From: Oscheius sp. JU75
Lineage: Eukaryota; Nematoda; Chromadorea; Rhabditida; Rhabditidae
Direction: 5' to 3'
DNA length: 64,000 bases
Assembly (NCBI GenBank): GCA_037178855.1
Contig: JASJZC010000001.1
Coordinates: forward strand, 620,001 to 684,000
Shown here: positions 33,301 through 43,669 of the stretch, in pieces
How positions within the stretch are numbered: position 1 is the first letter of the stretch
Layout of the letters: every line of letters starts with the position of its first letter
The notes under the pieces: generated by a model
Database searches by the model: none
What the model was told of the DNA's origin: nothing
Seen by the model: only the letters and a program-made list of their open reading frames with translations
Made by a program: the position numbers and the translations under genes

Positions 33301-33440
33301 GTCGATGCTCGGATGAAGTAGAAAGTTTTGATGGAATGGCTTGGACTGAAATGCCTCGCATGCCCTTTGCGCTCACCGCTTCTACCACTGTAACTGTAAC
33401 TGGTGATCTGGCTAAACAACTTTTGAAGTGGTCTCGTTAG
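30318..33440 (+). CDS. Kinase-kelch fusion, copy B (intact)
   Basis: Ten exons: 30318-30351, 30385-30481, 30522-30594, 30794-31077, 31116-31208, 31244-31354, 31393-31512, 31616-31922, 31966-32303 and 32957-33440, total 1941 bases, 646 residues. Kinase domain (about 15-330): GGEGVLYEAKHDIHG, VMIKVF with the ATP lysine, YVMEFMANGSLS, IIHRDVNTRN, LKISDFGSA, MAPEII, DVYSLGISTWEMFHRK and LRPKASDF. Of the kinases I know, TAK1/MAP3K7 and MLK fit best. The HRDVNTRN loop keeps Asp and Asn but lacks the HRDLK lysine. A linker leads to kelch repeats (about 430-640): LLVGGY, AFEHNTKTWKQL, GAVVLDGELYAFRG, VLNNKLYIFG, SFDGMAWTEMPRMP. No signal peptide or membrane span is seen, so it should be cytosolic, with the kelch part a likely substrate-binding propeller. 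AATAAA overlaps the end of the gene. Confidence 0.85.
30912..30953 (+). other. 42-bp in-frame intron (or 14-residue insert) in kinase-kelch B
   Basis: GTGAATC..CTAGTTTAG lies inside a continuous open frame after GSLSA. Its removal gives GSLSAVIHDPSIQY, which matches kinase spacing (GSLYNVLH in TAK1) better than the read-through. The same 42-bp segment with GT and AG is in copy A (5520-5561) and copy C (40032-40073). Confidence 0.6.
32395..32702. repeat. Half MITE joined to a dispersed repeat in intron 9 of copy B
   Basis: The left MITE end (GTCTTACGCGGGCAGTCGAA) is present, but the right end is replaced from about 32500 by a 200-bp sequence found again at 56258-56468. Both copies contain GTTGACATGCAATTGTGCG and end GCGCTTTAGTA. 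Confidence 0.6.
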
Positions 33441-34114
33441 AAATAAACTTTATTAAATTGGATTCGGACATCGTTGTGCAGTTGAGCAGACAGATACAGG
33501 GCAAAATGCCTCTGTAACTCTTTCTCCCATCGACTGCTTTCCCTTCAAAACAGTCTACTACCCTGCCGCGCTTTCAGTCATTCTAAGGTCATTCCGTGGC
33601 CAGATTAAATATTTTTTGTTCTCTCCCTCTCTGCAATGGCCGAGTAAACAGTCAGGATATCTAATGGCTCTTTGTGGCTCGTCATGAGGAGGTGGGGAAA
33701 TCAAATTTTGCATCTACAAGTTAGCTAATCAGAGCATTATTCAGAGAGACATATGGTCGGTGGTAGGAGAAAGAGTGGTCAAGAATCGAGAGGGAGACAG
33801 AGAGTCAGTTATCTGGATATATTCTATGCGGAGATTCGACAAGAACAAAGTCCGCGAGTAACTCGTCTGTTTCATATCTCTTAACGCCCTAAGACATCAT
33901 TTCACACCATAATTTATGTCCTGACTTTAAGGTTCTGTTTTGAACTGTTTCCCTACTACCTTTTTTGTCGGCGAAACAATTTTGTGAAAAGAGTTGGGGT
34001 CGGAGTGAACTTGTACCTGAAAGATAAAGCTAATGAGAGAGACAGAGAAACAGAAAGGCAGAGGGACAGAGAGACAGTGAGACAGGGAGACAGGAAGACA
34101 GAGAGATCCCACAT
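33441..34114. other. 3' flank of copy B, duplicated after copy C
   Basis: It contains the AATAAA of gene B, and 33470-33750 matches 42660-42950. From 33970 it matches the 5' flank of the secreted-peptide genes (GAGTTGGGGTCGGAGTGAAC). No coding exon is seen. Confidence 0.6.
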
Positions 34115-34237
34115 GAGTTAGAATAGAATAGAATATTCATTTGTCCAGATGGATCAAACATTGGTTATATACAATATGATGGGGAAAAATTGCGGAGTAG
34201 CAGAGGGTTTCAGAAACTGACTTACAGGAATAATATA

Positions 34238-35804
34238 CAGTGCGCGTCATAACTATAAAGGCACCCCAGTTTTTAGCTGTAGAGCCAAAACTACGCACTT
34301 TAAAAAATATCTGACAATGCCATCTTTTGTTCGGTATTCAAAACCCTTGTAAAAAATTTTACAGACCCATCGGATTATCCTTCTGCCCTAGATAAACAAA
34401 AAGGTCTCGACGTGTCGAATTCAGAAGCGTCAAAATTATAAAGGCACTAACAAAACAATTCATATTAATAGCTTAACTTTAAAACTTTCAGTAGTCAGTG
34501 GCTTTTCCGTTGCGGGAGATCAACTGGAACAGACGGCTGTTCATCGAGAGAGAAAGATTCTTCAAAACGATGGGGTTCAGAGTCCTCCAGGCGATAAGAA
34601 TGGCATTCTTCAGCTCCTGTACAGTTGAGAACTGCTTGCCGCTCTTGTAGACCTCTCTGACGAGAATTCCCCAGAGATTTTTAATCAGATTGAGATCGGG
34701 AGAACAGGCGGGCCACGGCATAGTGTTGACGTTCTTGCTTTGCAGCCAGAGCCTAGTGGAGTTGGATGAATGGATCGGCGCGTTATCGTGTTGAAATGTC
34801 ATCTGCGGATTGGCATGGAGGTAAGGAAGCAGGTTGTTCTGGAGCACATCTTGATAGTCGAGGCTATTCATCCTGCTGGTAACAAACTCGAGCGAGACAG
34901 TACCGTCGTGTGAGTATGCAGCCCAGACCATAACCGAAGCGCCACCAAAATTTCTCTTCGAGAAATAAACCGGGTCCTTCCTCAAGTCGCGCCAATACGA
35001 CGTATTCCCATCCGGACCGTCAAGATTCCACTTTTTTTTCGTCGGAGAAGATGACCTATAGAAGCTATGAAAACAAAAATTTAGATTTACTCACTTTAGT
35101 CCAGTCAGTATTGAAGTGGTTTCTTGCAAAGGTCCATCCTATCAGCAATGTGACGAGGGAGAAGTCGGGGAGCAGACTTCATCTTCTGTCTGGTCAAATG
35201 AGCATTCCTGTGGATGAAGCGGAGAACAGTGCTGTTCGAAACACTGAGACGGAGATCGGATTTCAGGAGAGCAGTGGTCACTCTTTTGTTGGAGACAGTT
35301 CGAGCGATCATTCGCTCGTCCCTGATTGTTAGCTTTCTTGGTCTTCCTCCTCTGTTTTTTGCTCCATAGCCAACAGGATCCTTGCGATAATTGTCCACCA
35401 CGGTAGGAGAACGTCCAATGGTAGTAGCTATGGCCCTGTTGCTCAATCCTTGGCCAGCAAGGACGTCAACCTGTCCCCTTTTTACATTCGTTAGGCGGGC
35501 TCCTAGAGGCATTACAAAGGTATTCGGGGATGAGCAGGTGTTGAACGAGTGCCAGAAGCAACTTTATACGCATGATTTAGCATGACTCGATAAGGAAAAA
35601 CTCTAAATACCGTCTGCCTTTATAATTTTGACGCTTCTGAATTCGACACGTCGAGACCTTTTTGTTTATCTAGGGCAGAAGGATAATCCGATGGGTCTGT
35701 AAAATTTTTTACAAGGGTTTTGAATACCGAAGAAAAAGATGGCATTTTCAGATTTTTTTAAACTGCGTAGTTTTGGATCTACAGCTAAAAACTGGGGTGC
35801 CTTT
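34238..35804 (-). mobile_element. Tc1/mariner transposon with long terminal inverted repeats
   Basis: The left end is TA then CAGTGCGCGTCATAACTATA. About 200 bp of the left side (34258-34450) repeats inverted at 35612-35804. The right side lacks the outermost 20 bp, ending GGGGTGCCTTT. Transposase is on the minus strand. It is nested in the 3' end of the LINE and so arrived later. Confidence 0.85.
34488..35512 (-). pseudogene. Tc1-like transposase, disrupted
   Basis: The N-terminal part (35105-35512) has a helix-turn-helix (GLSNRAIATTIGRSPTVVDNY) and the GGRPRKLT hinge typical of Tc1. The catalytic part (34488-34985) has FQHDNAPIH and SPDLNLIKNLW, where active elements have SPDLNPIENLW, so the third catalytic residue Glu is Lys. 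One base too many near 35130 and another in the A run near 35030 shift the frame. A GTGAGT..CTATAG segment at 35056-35094 (39 bp) interrupts WTK-VIFSDEKK and is probably an intron. Confidence 0.8.
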
Positions 35805-36055
35805 CCCGAGCTAAGCTCCAATCACACCTCACTGGGTCGCAGAGAATCTACTCCCCAGCCGTAGTAGGTGCGCTATGAATTTATCGACATACTGGTCTTC
35901 TTCCAGAACAGAGGTAGAGGTCGTAAACCATTTACCCTTCAAGCTGCGCTCCACCTTTTCTACGTGGGATAGGGACTATATATTAACCAAGAATTTCCTG
36001 TAAACCATGCTAAGGTGGGGGGTCTGAGAAGGTGAGATATCACAGGAAGGTCTTC

Positions 36056-37721
36056 TTAATCCCTGATTGTCCTTGATAAAACTTCTGAATGGAGAAGTGC
36101 GTACTGGACTAAGCCAGCACGCCTTGAAACTATCCTCAAAGAAATATCATTCTCTTCTACGAGCCGTGATATTCTGTAAGTACAGGAATACTTGTATTTT
36201 GAAGTGGACCTTACTGAGACCCTTTTAGGTAAAAGTTTGAAATGTGATGTACGTCCATTTGTAGGACATAAGATGAACAGATCAGATAATAGAGTATGAC
36301 TTACACCTATAAGTATTTTTCGAGCAAAAAGGAGGTCATTGACTAGTCTTCTAGTCTGAAGAGGGCAAAGTTTAAAGCTACATAGGCGAGAATCATAACT
36401 TGGCATATCTCTATATGACGCACCATGGTAATTTTTCAGCCAAAGAATTCGTGAAAAATCTCTCTGGACTTTTTCTATTGCGTTTACGTCTTTTTTCAGA
36501 TGAGGGCTCCAAATTAAAGAACCAAATTCTAATCTTGATCTAACATAAGTAACAAAGAGCTTAGTTAGCAACTTTGGATCATTGGTTAGAAATATTCTGA
36601 AGATTCTAAACATAGTTATATTAGCAGATTGAACCATATGAACATACTGGGGTCTGAATGATAACGAACTATCATAACGTATTCCTAAATCGCGTACAGA
36701 ATCTCTACTCTGGATGTGAAAACCATTTACATGATACAGATGCTTGAGGTTTTTAGAACCCAGATGCAAAACGAAAGTCTTGTTTTCAGCAGTATTCAGT
36801 TTTACCTTACTAAAGAACAACACTATGCTATCTATGGACCTCTGAAGTAAAGAGCTATACTCCAAACTACTTTTTTCATCGTATGACATATAAAGTTTAA
36901 CATCATCGGCAAATTGAGTAATCTTTACCTCACGTGATAGGTTTGAGAATCGTATGATGTCTGCTACATAGAGATTGAATAGAATAGGACCAATAGCACT
37001 CCCTTGAGGAACACCGGTTTTTATAGAAAGCCAATCACTAAAGAAAGTATTAAACTTAACACAGAACAAGCGATCAGTCAAGAAGAATTTTAGCCAACTG
37101 AATAAATTTCCTCTGATTCCATAGATTTTCAATAATTCAAGGAGAATAGTGTGGTTTACTGTGTCAAAAGCCTTCATAACATCAAAGTACACCATATCTA
37201 CTGACATTTTTAGAACTCAGTTCATATTGCCAATCGGCGATATCAGCGCACAACGCATTGTCAATGCCATTCTTGGCCCTAAACCCAAACTGTTGCCTAG
37301 GAATGATATTATTAGCTCTGACCCATTTGTCAATGTGTCTTTTAACTATTTTTTCCATTAACTTACAGGACGTAGACGTTATAGATATTGGTCTAAAGTC
37401 ATTTACATGATTGGCTGAACTGGTTTTAGGGATAGCTGTAACTATTGCTTTTTTCCAAATCAAGGGTACTTGACCTAGGCGTAGGGAAAAGTTAAAAATA
37501 TGTGCAAGAGGGACTGCGGAAGAGATAATCAATGATTTAGCCTTAGAAACAAGTTTTACTTTTACGTACTGGTAAAGAACTTTACCATGAAGATTTCTTA
37601 AAATCTTATCTTGTTTCTTAACAGAATAATTATGCACAGCTTTAGTCAGCTTATGACTGACTCTTATGTAACTAAGATGTAGTATAGTCTCATTAAAAAG
37701 TCGGTCTCTTTTATAGAGCAA
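36056..37721 (-). pseudogene. LINE reverse transcriptase
   Basis: The frame 36056-37207 includes FDVMKAFDTVNHTILLELL, GVPQGSAIGPILFNLY and the catalytic FADDVKLY. The upstream frame 37182-37721 has IPKTSSANHVNDFRPISITS and the KLMEKI start of the polymerase domain. The two overlap in different frames, which means a frameshift near 37200. The motif order and ADD box fit the CR1/L2/Jockey group. Confidence 0.85.
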
Positions 37722-37820
37722 TCTCCTAATATGGACAGGTAGAGTCTTAAAGGGGTCTTTTTTGAAACATGTAGGCGTAAATCTATCGACTATGCATGTA
37801 ACAATCGCACTAAACTTTGA

Positions 37821-38609
37821 CTACAACTCATCGACATCTCTAAAACCTGAGAGAGAAGTTTCCCAATCAATAATAGAAAGTTCGTTGTTTATATTGTCGA
37901 AATCTGCCCTTTTATAATTAGCAAAGGGAAGGTCAATACTAGTTAATTCAGAAGATAAAACTACGTCAAATTTTATGACGCAATGACCAGAATTTCCAAT
38001 CGGGGCTAATTTTATAGTATTAGAAACTACACAGTCTTCCGACGAACAAATCCAGTCAAGAATATTATTATTACACGTAACGAAGTCTACGTTATTTTTT
38101 AAGATCAGGTTATTCAATAGATCGAAATAAACTAAGGCCCTAGGATGTCCTATGGGAATATTAAAATCACCAAGAACTACAGTAGAGGAAGGCCCACAAC
38201 TAACCATGTCTTGAATGAATTCAATTAGATTGTCGCAATCAATAACTTTCGTATTCGGAGGCCTATAGACCAAAACTAATCGAATTCTGCTTAAATTGAC
38301 AAAAAGATCAATTACCAAGACATTACACGTCTCTTTAAGTGTTTTTACCACCGTGTACGAAATAAGATCTTTCACTAGAAAAAGAACACCACCCCCTGTG
38401 GTAATACGATCACACCTAACCACAGAATACGGCAAATCCTCTATAACTAAACTGCCAGAAACATGACTCGATAACCATGTCTCAGTTACTGCTATTACAT
38501 CACTTTTGTGATGTGCTATCATGTTACGAAGACTATCAAATTTGTTTTTTAAACTACGAGCATTTAAATAAAGGCAGTTAAGATTACATTGAGAAGCAGA
38601 AGTTATCAA
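37821..38609 (-). pseudogene. LINE AP-endonuclease domain
   Basis: LNARSLKNKFDSLRNMI, DVIAVTETWLSS, GGGVLFLVKD, LVYRPPNT and VVLGDFNIP are the standard order of an apurinic-type endonuclease N-terminal to the LINE reverse transcriptase. It is separated from the polymerase frame by a stop near 37821 and so cannot be translated as one ORF2. Confidence 0.85.
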
Positions 38610-38742
38610 TGGTTTAAAGATTTTTTACTAACCTGCTGATAGTTGTCTCTCCTTCCTTTTCGCTTCGTTACGCTGGCATAGGTCTGTTTGTTAGTGATCT
38701 GCTCGTTCCATTTGTTCTTGACCTCGTCAAACTCCTCGTCAG

Positions 38743-39087
38743 TCAAGACGAACTCTTCCTTGGTCCTTTTGTTGACAATTTTTCGAACATGATGAACAGC
38801 TCCATCTTTGTTGTACCATTAATAGCCAAGTTTGTCCTCTTTAGTCGAAGAGCGAATCCTTTGATACGATCATTGAGCGAGAGAGAGGGACGAATGAAGG
38901 TTCCCGATAGGTCAAAGTCCGGATGAAGATTCCCAAACAACTTCATACCTTCATTTTTAGCCTGTTTGGCACAGATGCGAATCCTAGCCAGGACCTCCCT
39001 TTGTAAAGAAGAGGAGGGAAAAACGAGTTTGAGCAATCTAGAACCACCATTAGAGCCAACCTTACCCATTCTGTTAAAGGAGGTCAC
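38743..39087 (-). pseudogene. LINE ORF1 remnant
   Basis: The frame contains LLKLVFPSSSLQREVLARIR and FIRPSLSLNDRIKGFALRLK. These follow the LKVTF..R..VL and IRPDLT..ER pattern of CR1/L2-type ORF1 C-terminal domains. The N-terminal part is missing or out of frame before the element's 5' end at 39238, so the element may be 5'-truncated. Confidence 0.6.
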
Positions 39088-39425
39088 TTCGAAGGGAAGA
39101 TTGAGACTGTTGAAGATCCAACTAATTGTAAGACGATTCCTATCCTCTTCGTACTGAAGTTGCGCGGTCTTGTTTGTATCTTCTTTGAAACCACTTATGA
39201 CAAGGGAGCGACGTCTCTCGATCTGCTCGAATGTTTCAGAGTTGACCCATTATATCTGTTCACAAAAACCTTGAAAAGACCTTTAGAAAGATTTTTGTAA
39301 TATAAATTGGCCCAGAATCTCCACCTCCCTGGTGATTTTTTCGTGTCGAAGCCACTATCAATTCCACGTTATCAGCTCTCACCAACAAGTCTTCTCCAAC
39401 CAATATCTCCATCTCTTGTCCCTGA

Positions 39426-42400
39426 ATGTCTTCTTTTAGGTTGGAATCAGCTGAAACAGGTGCCTTTCGAATTGTTTTACATACTGTATTAGGCTTTACC
39501 CGCTTCACGAGAGGCCACTTTTCCGAGCTGATCAAGAAAGATGCGGGCGGTGAAGGAGTTCTTTATGAGGCTAAGCATGACATCCACGGGTGAGGTTTCT
39601 TTCTGACTAGAATTTTAATTTCGTAATAGGAATGTCATGGTCAAGGTGTTCACAAGTCCGGATAAGTACAGTGAACAGGAAGTCAAAACATTGATCAGAG
39701 TGAGTACCGTAGAAATTCGAATAGAGGCACTGTCAAAATACACAATTATGCATTCGCATTTTTCGACTACAAGACAGATTGTGTTTTCAATATTCTTCAT
39801 AGTTGTGGCCCTTGGTCTAGACTTCAATATCACAGAAGATCAAAAAGTCTAAAAATGCGAATTGCGATCTTTAGCCTCTCTCGATAGATCTTCAGCCTTT
39901 TGCTCCCTTCCAGGTGATTTGTCACCAGAACATTGTTCGCCTATTGGGCTCATTCTACTTTGAAGACGGTACTGATGGTATGCGCAACGGATATGTTATG
40001 GAATTTATGGCTAACGGAAGTTTGTCTGCAGGTGAATCTCTTGTTGGTAGCGTCACTTCTTCTGCTAGTTTAGTTATTCACGACCCTTCAATACAGTACA
40101 ATGACAACCAAGTGTACTCTTGGATTCAACAGGCCGGTCGTGGGATTGCCTATCTTCACAGCCAAAACATTATTCATCGTGATGTGAACACGAGAAAGTG
40201 AGTGGTTTATCTGAAACATCAAATATCGCACGTCCCCTTTTCTTGTACAATCTCTCTACTACTAAAGCACTGTGGTGTCTTTACCGCAACCTTAAAAAAC
40301 CTTACCATGTAGTTTAAATCATAGCTGTTTTGATACTCCAAATCTAGCATGCTTCTTGGAGAAACTATCGACGTCTTGAAGATCAGCGACTTTGGATTGG
40401 CGAAGCCGGATGCCACAACTACTGAGATAAACTCTTGTTTGTAAGTCGAATGTCATTTGTCACTGCTTATTTTAGCATGGGAACGAACCGGTATATGGCT
40501 CCTGAGATCATCAAAGGTAGGGGAGTGAACTCTGCAGCCGACGTATATTCGCTTGGTATTTCAACGTGGGAGATGTTTCACAGAAAGTATCGAAACAGAA
40601 GCATTAGGAAAAAACATGTTTCAGAAAGCCGTTCTATGAGCACAATAGATTGTCTCCATTTAGTCTCGGCATTAGGATTACTAACGGAACTAGACCTAAA
40701 ATTGAATTGAGAATGGAGGAGGAGATGAAAAACTTGATCTTGAGGTAGGTTTTTGATCCATTCTTTTGAAGAGAGCCCTGTCTACCAATGTCACCGTAAA
40801 AAAATGGACTTCTCTCTGTCTATGTCTGTTCCGATCCACATTTTCAGATCTTTGCAACCCCAGTCTAAACTGCGCCCAAAAGCAAGTGATTTTACAACTA
40901 TTGCCGTCAAGTTAAGAAGTGATACTAATGTGTCACCTAACGCCCCAGAAGCACAAAAGACTTCATTGGTAGAGAGCATGAGCTCTCTAATGAAACACGC
41001 CAGCCAATACTTTTCAAAACGACGTGAGTTCCTAGTTGTGGCTATGTATACAATCTACCGGAAAAAGTGGCCCGACAGTTTGTCGATTTACTTGTTTCAG
41101 TCACGTCTCCAAGTCATGACGCCCCAAAAGCACAAAAAGATACATTGGCTACACCTAGTCACTCTCCCTCATCGGAAATACAATATTCCTCTGATTCTAA
41201 ACTAGTAGGCTGCTCTCATATTTATCGTGATTCACACTGCTCTGCAGACACTGCTGATCGGCGGCTATCGAGATGAAATTGTTTTCTTCCAAAGATCTGT
41301 AAAAACTATTCTAGCTTTCGAACATAATACGAGAACCTGGAAAGAGCTGGATATAGGAATACCCGATTTTTACAGAGGAGCTGTGGTTCTTGATGAAGAA
41401 CTCTATACTTTCAGAGAAAAAAATAGGAACATGAATTTGTTCAAGCTGAATCCGGAAAATAGATCATGGATTGAACTGACCCGTATCCCCAATGAACAAG
41501 TCTATACGTTTGTTCAAAGCGTCGCATACAGAAACAAAATTTACGTCGCTGTGCACTTTGACGTTTTACGATCCCGACGAGAAGACCAGGTATTGGCTTA
41601 CGATCCCGCTGCAAATTCTTGGAGTAAACTGGCGTGAGTTCTTTGTAGATTTTAGTCAATGCAGACAATAAGTTTTGATCCAATTGCTCATATTTTTTCT
41701 AGATGAGAAAATTCAGCGCTGTTACGTCTTACGCGGGCAATCGATCAGGACGCTAGACTTACCTTCTGCAAGACCAAACAGTTGGGGTGCGAATAAAGTA
41801 CACTTTCTTTCGTCGTTCGCAAACTTTGATTGACCGCGTAAGATGTAAGAGCACCGAAAATCCTTGTCACTATCTGTCCTATCTTTCTCTTAGTTCAGCA
41901 TACGTGTGTCAAAAGCAATCAGATCTCTAGGAACTTGCTGCAAAAAAGGAGTTTTTTATTTCAACATGTGTCGCGTTCTATCTTCACTACTGCAGTTTTT
42001 GTAGTAAGCTTCGAGAGGTCTGGTTCTTGACATGCGATAGTCTGAACGAAAAGAAGGATAGCTCAGCAAGCCGAATTGCTAGATAAAAGTTATGAACGAC
42101 TGGATCAAAACCTATTGTCCAAACTTTAGGTAATCTTTGCAGGCCCCTCAAAGAAACTATGTTCATTGTAGGGATTACTGTCTTAAACAACAAACTATAC
42201 ATATTTGGTAAAGGGCAGTATTGTCTTATGGAAACTGGATACTATGACACCGTGAAAGACGAATGGACGTATTTGACCCTGGATTTTCCTGTTCGCTATT
42301 TAAACACAGCTGTCACATACAAAAACGAACTGGTTTTCTTTGACTATCCTGATGTCTACGCGGTAAACCTTGCTGAAAGAACGTCTGTGAAGACACTGCC

Positions 42401-42638
42401 ACGACTAAATTTTTGGCGTTTTTTTGCTGCCGTCTTTGCTTGTGGGAATTTGCTAATTGTTGCTGGCGGTCGCGAAGAACTAGGCGACGACAATCGGTGC
42501 TCGGATGAAGTGGAAAGTTTTGATGGAATGACCTGGGCTGAAATGCCTCGCATGCCCATGCCCTATGGGGTTAGAGCTACTACCACTGTAACTGCAACTG
42601 GTGATCTGGCTAAACAACTGTTGAAGTGGTCTTGTTAG
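39426..42638 (+). CDS. Kinase-kelch fusion, copy C
   Basis: Exons: 39426-39459, 39493-39589, 39630-39699, 39914-40197, 40348-40440, 40476-40586, 40625-40744, 40848-41204 (with a probable extra intron), 41248-41633 and 42143-42638. The domain order is that of copy B. The loop is HRDVNTRN, followed by DFGLA and a GTNRYMAPE segment. The kelch part has LLIGGY, VLNNKLYIFGKG and SFDGMTWAEMPRMP. Exon 8 is out of phase with B; removing a 44-bp GTTGTGG..CCGACAG segment (about 41034-41077) restores the frame, so C may have gained a splice event that B lacks. The 5' half, including the promoter from 39244, is nearly identical to B, while the kelch half is clearly diverged. An AATAAA lies 4 bp after the stop. 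Confidence 0.8.
41722..41848. mobile_element. MITE copy in intron 9 of kinase-kelch C
   Basis: TTA, then CGTCTTACGCGGGCAATCG at the left and GATTGACCGCGTAAGATG followed by TAA at the right. It is the same element as 3102-3240 but shorter (121 bp) and with a decayed right flank. Confidence 0.55.
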
Positions 42639-42944
42639 AAATAAATTTTGTATTAAATTGGATTTGGAAATCGTTGTGCAGACAAATACAGGGCAAAATC
42701 CCTCTATGACTCTTTCTCCCCGGGTAACCGACTGCTTTCCCTTCAAAACAGTCTACTACCCTGCCGCGCTTTCAGCCATTCAAAGGTCATTCCGTGGCCA
42801 GATTAAATATTTTTTGTTCTCTCCCTCTCTGCAATGGCCGAGTAAACAGTCAGGATATCTAATGGCTCTTTGTGGCTCGTCATGAGGAGGTGGGGAAATC
42901 AAATTTTGCATCTACAAGTTAGCTAATCAGAGCATTATTCAGAG

Positions 42945-43390
42945 TGGAAGAGGGTTCGAGGGATAGGAGGTGGGCTCAAAAGATAGGAGTTGGGTTAAAA
43001 GAACTGAAAGTGCGTTCAAGTGTAAGAGAATAGGTTCGAAGGAATTGAAGAGAAAGAGGATGAGAAGAAGAACCAAAAAGTAGTAAGGGATTTGAAAGAG
43101 TGAAAGGGAAGTATGATGGGAAGTTTTTCGAGGAATGGGATGTGAAAGAAGAGAATATGTTCAGAGATTAAGAAGTATCAAAAGATGGGAAGTGAGTTGA
43201 AATATAGGAAGTACATTAAAAGAAAGGTTAGTGGGTTCAAAGGTTCCAAAGTGGGGTCAAACGATGGGAAATGGGTGGACAGGATGGAAAGTTTAATAAA
43301 TAAGAGGGAGGAATATGAAGTGGGTCAAAAGTGTCGGAAGTCGGTTCAAAGGCTTGGAAGTGGGTTTAAAGGATAAGGAAATGGGCTCGG
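42945..43390 (+). repeat. Degenerate GA/GT-rich minisatellite
   Basis: A unit of about 18-22 bp near GATGGGAAGTGGGTTCAAAG recurs with variation for some 440 bp (for example 43236-43275 and 43316-43380). Short open frames here are by-products of the purine-rich strand. Confidence 0.55.
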
Positions 43391-43669
43391 CGAAACAAGT
43401 TTGGGAAAAGAGCTGGGGTCGGAGTGAACTTGTACCTGAAAGATGAAACTAATCAGAGAGACAGAGATACAGTGACATGGAGAGACAGAGAAACAGGAAG
43501 GCAGAGGGACAGAGAGACAGTGAAACAGGGAAATAGAGAGACAAAGACATCATTGTTTATACCCCACCCGAATACTCCCAGCACATAATTCTCCCCCTAT
43601 CTTCCTGAATTTGTTGTCCTTTTCATTCCCTTCTCTCCAAAACTATTGACTTTTCCCTGATAAGGAGTC

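Larger units (their letters stand above)
34115..39243 (-). mobile_element. Non-LTR retrotransposon (CR1/L2-like) with 5-bp target duplication
   Basis: GAGTT flanks the element (34115-34119 and 39239-39243). The empty site GATCCCACATGAGTTGACCC survives at about 30122-30141. On the minus strand the order is an ORF1 remnant (about 38743-39087), endonuclease (37821-38609), reverse transcriptase (36056-37721) and a 3' tail of repeated ATTCT. The 3' untranslated part is split by a Tc1-like transposon. Stops and frameshifts near 37200, 37730-37820 and 38610-38740 show it is inactive. Confidence 0.85.

Noticed and set aside
43000-43390. CRISPR-like array
   Set aside because: Units are variable in both length and sequence with no unique spacers, and the window is eukaryotic.
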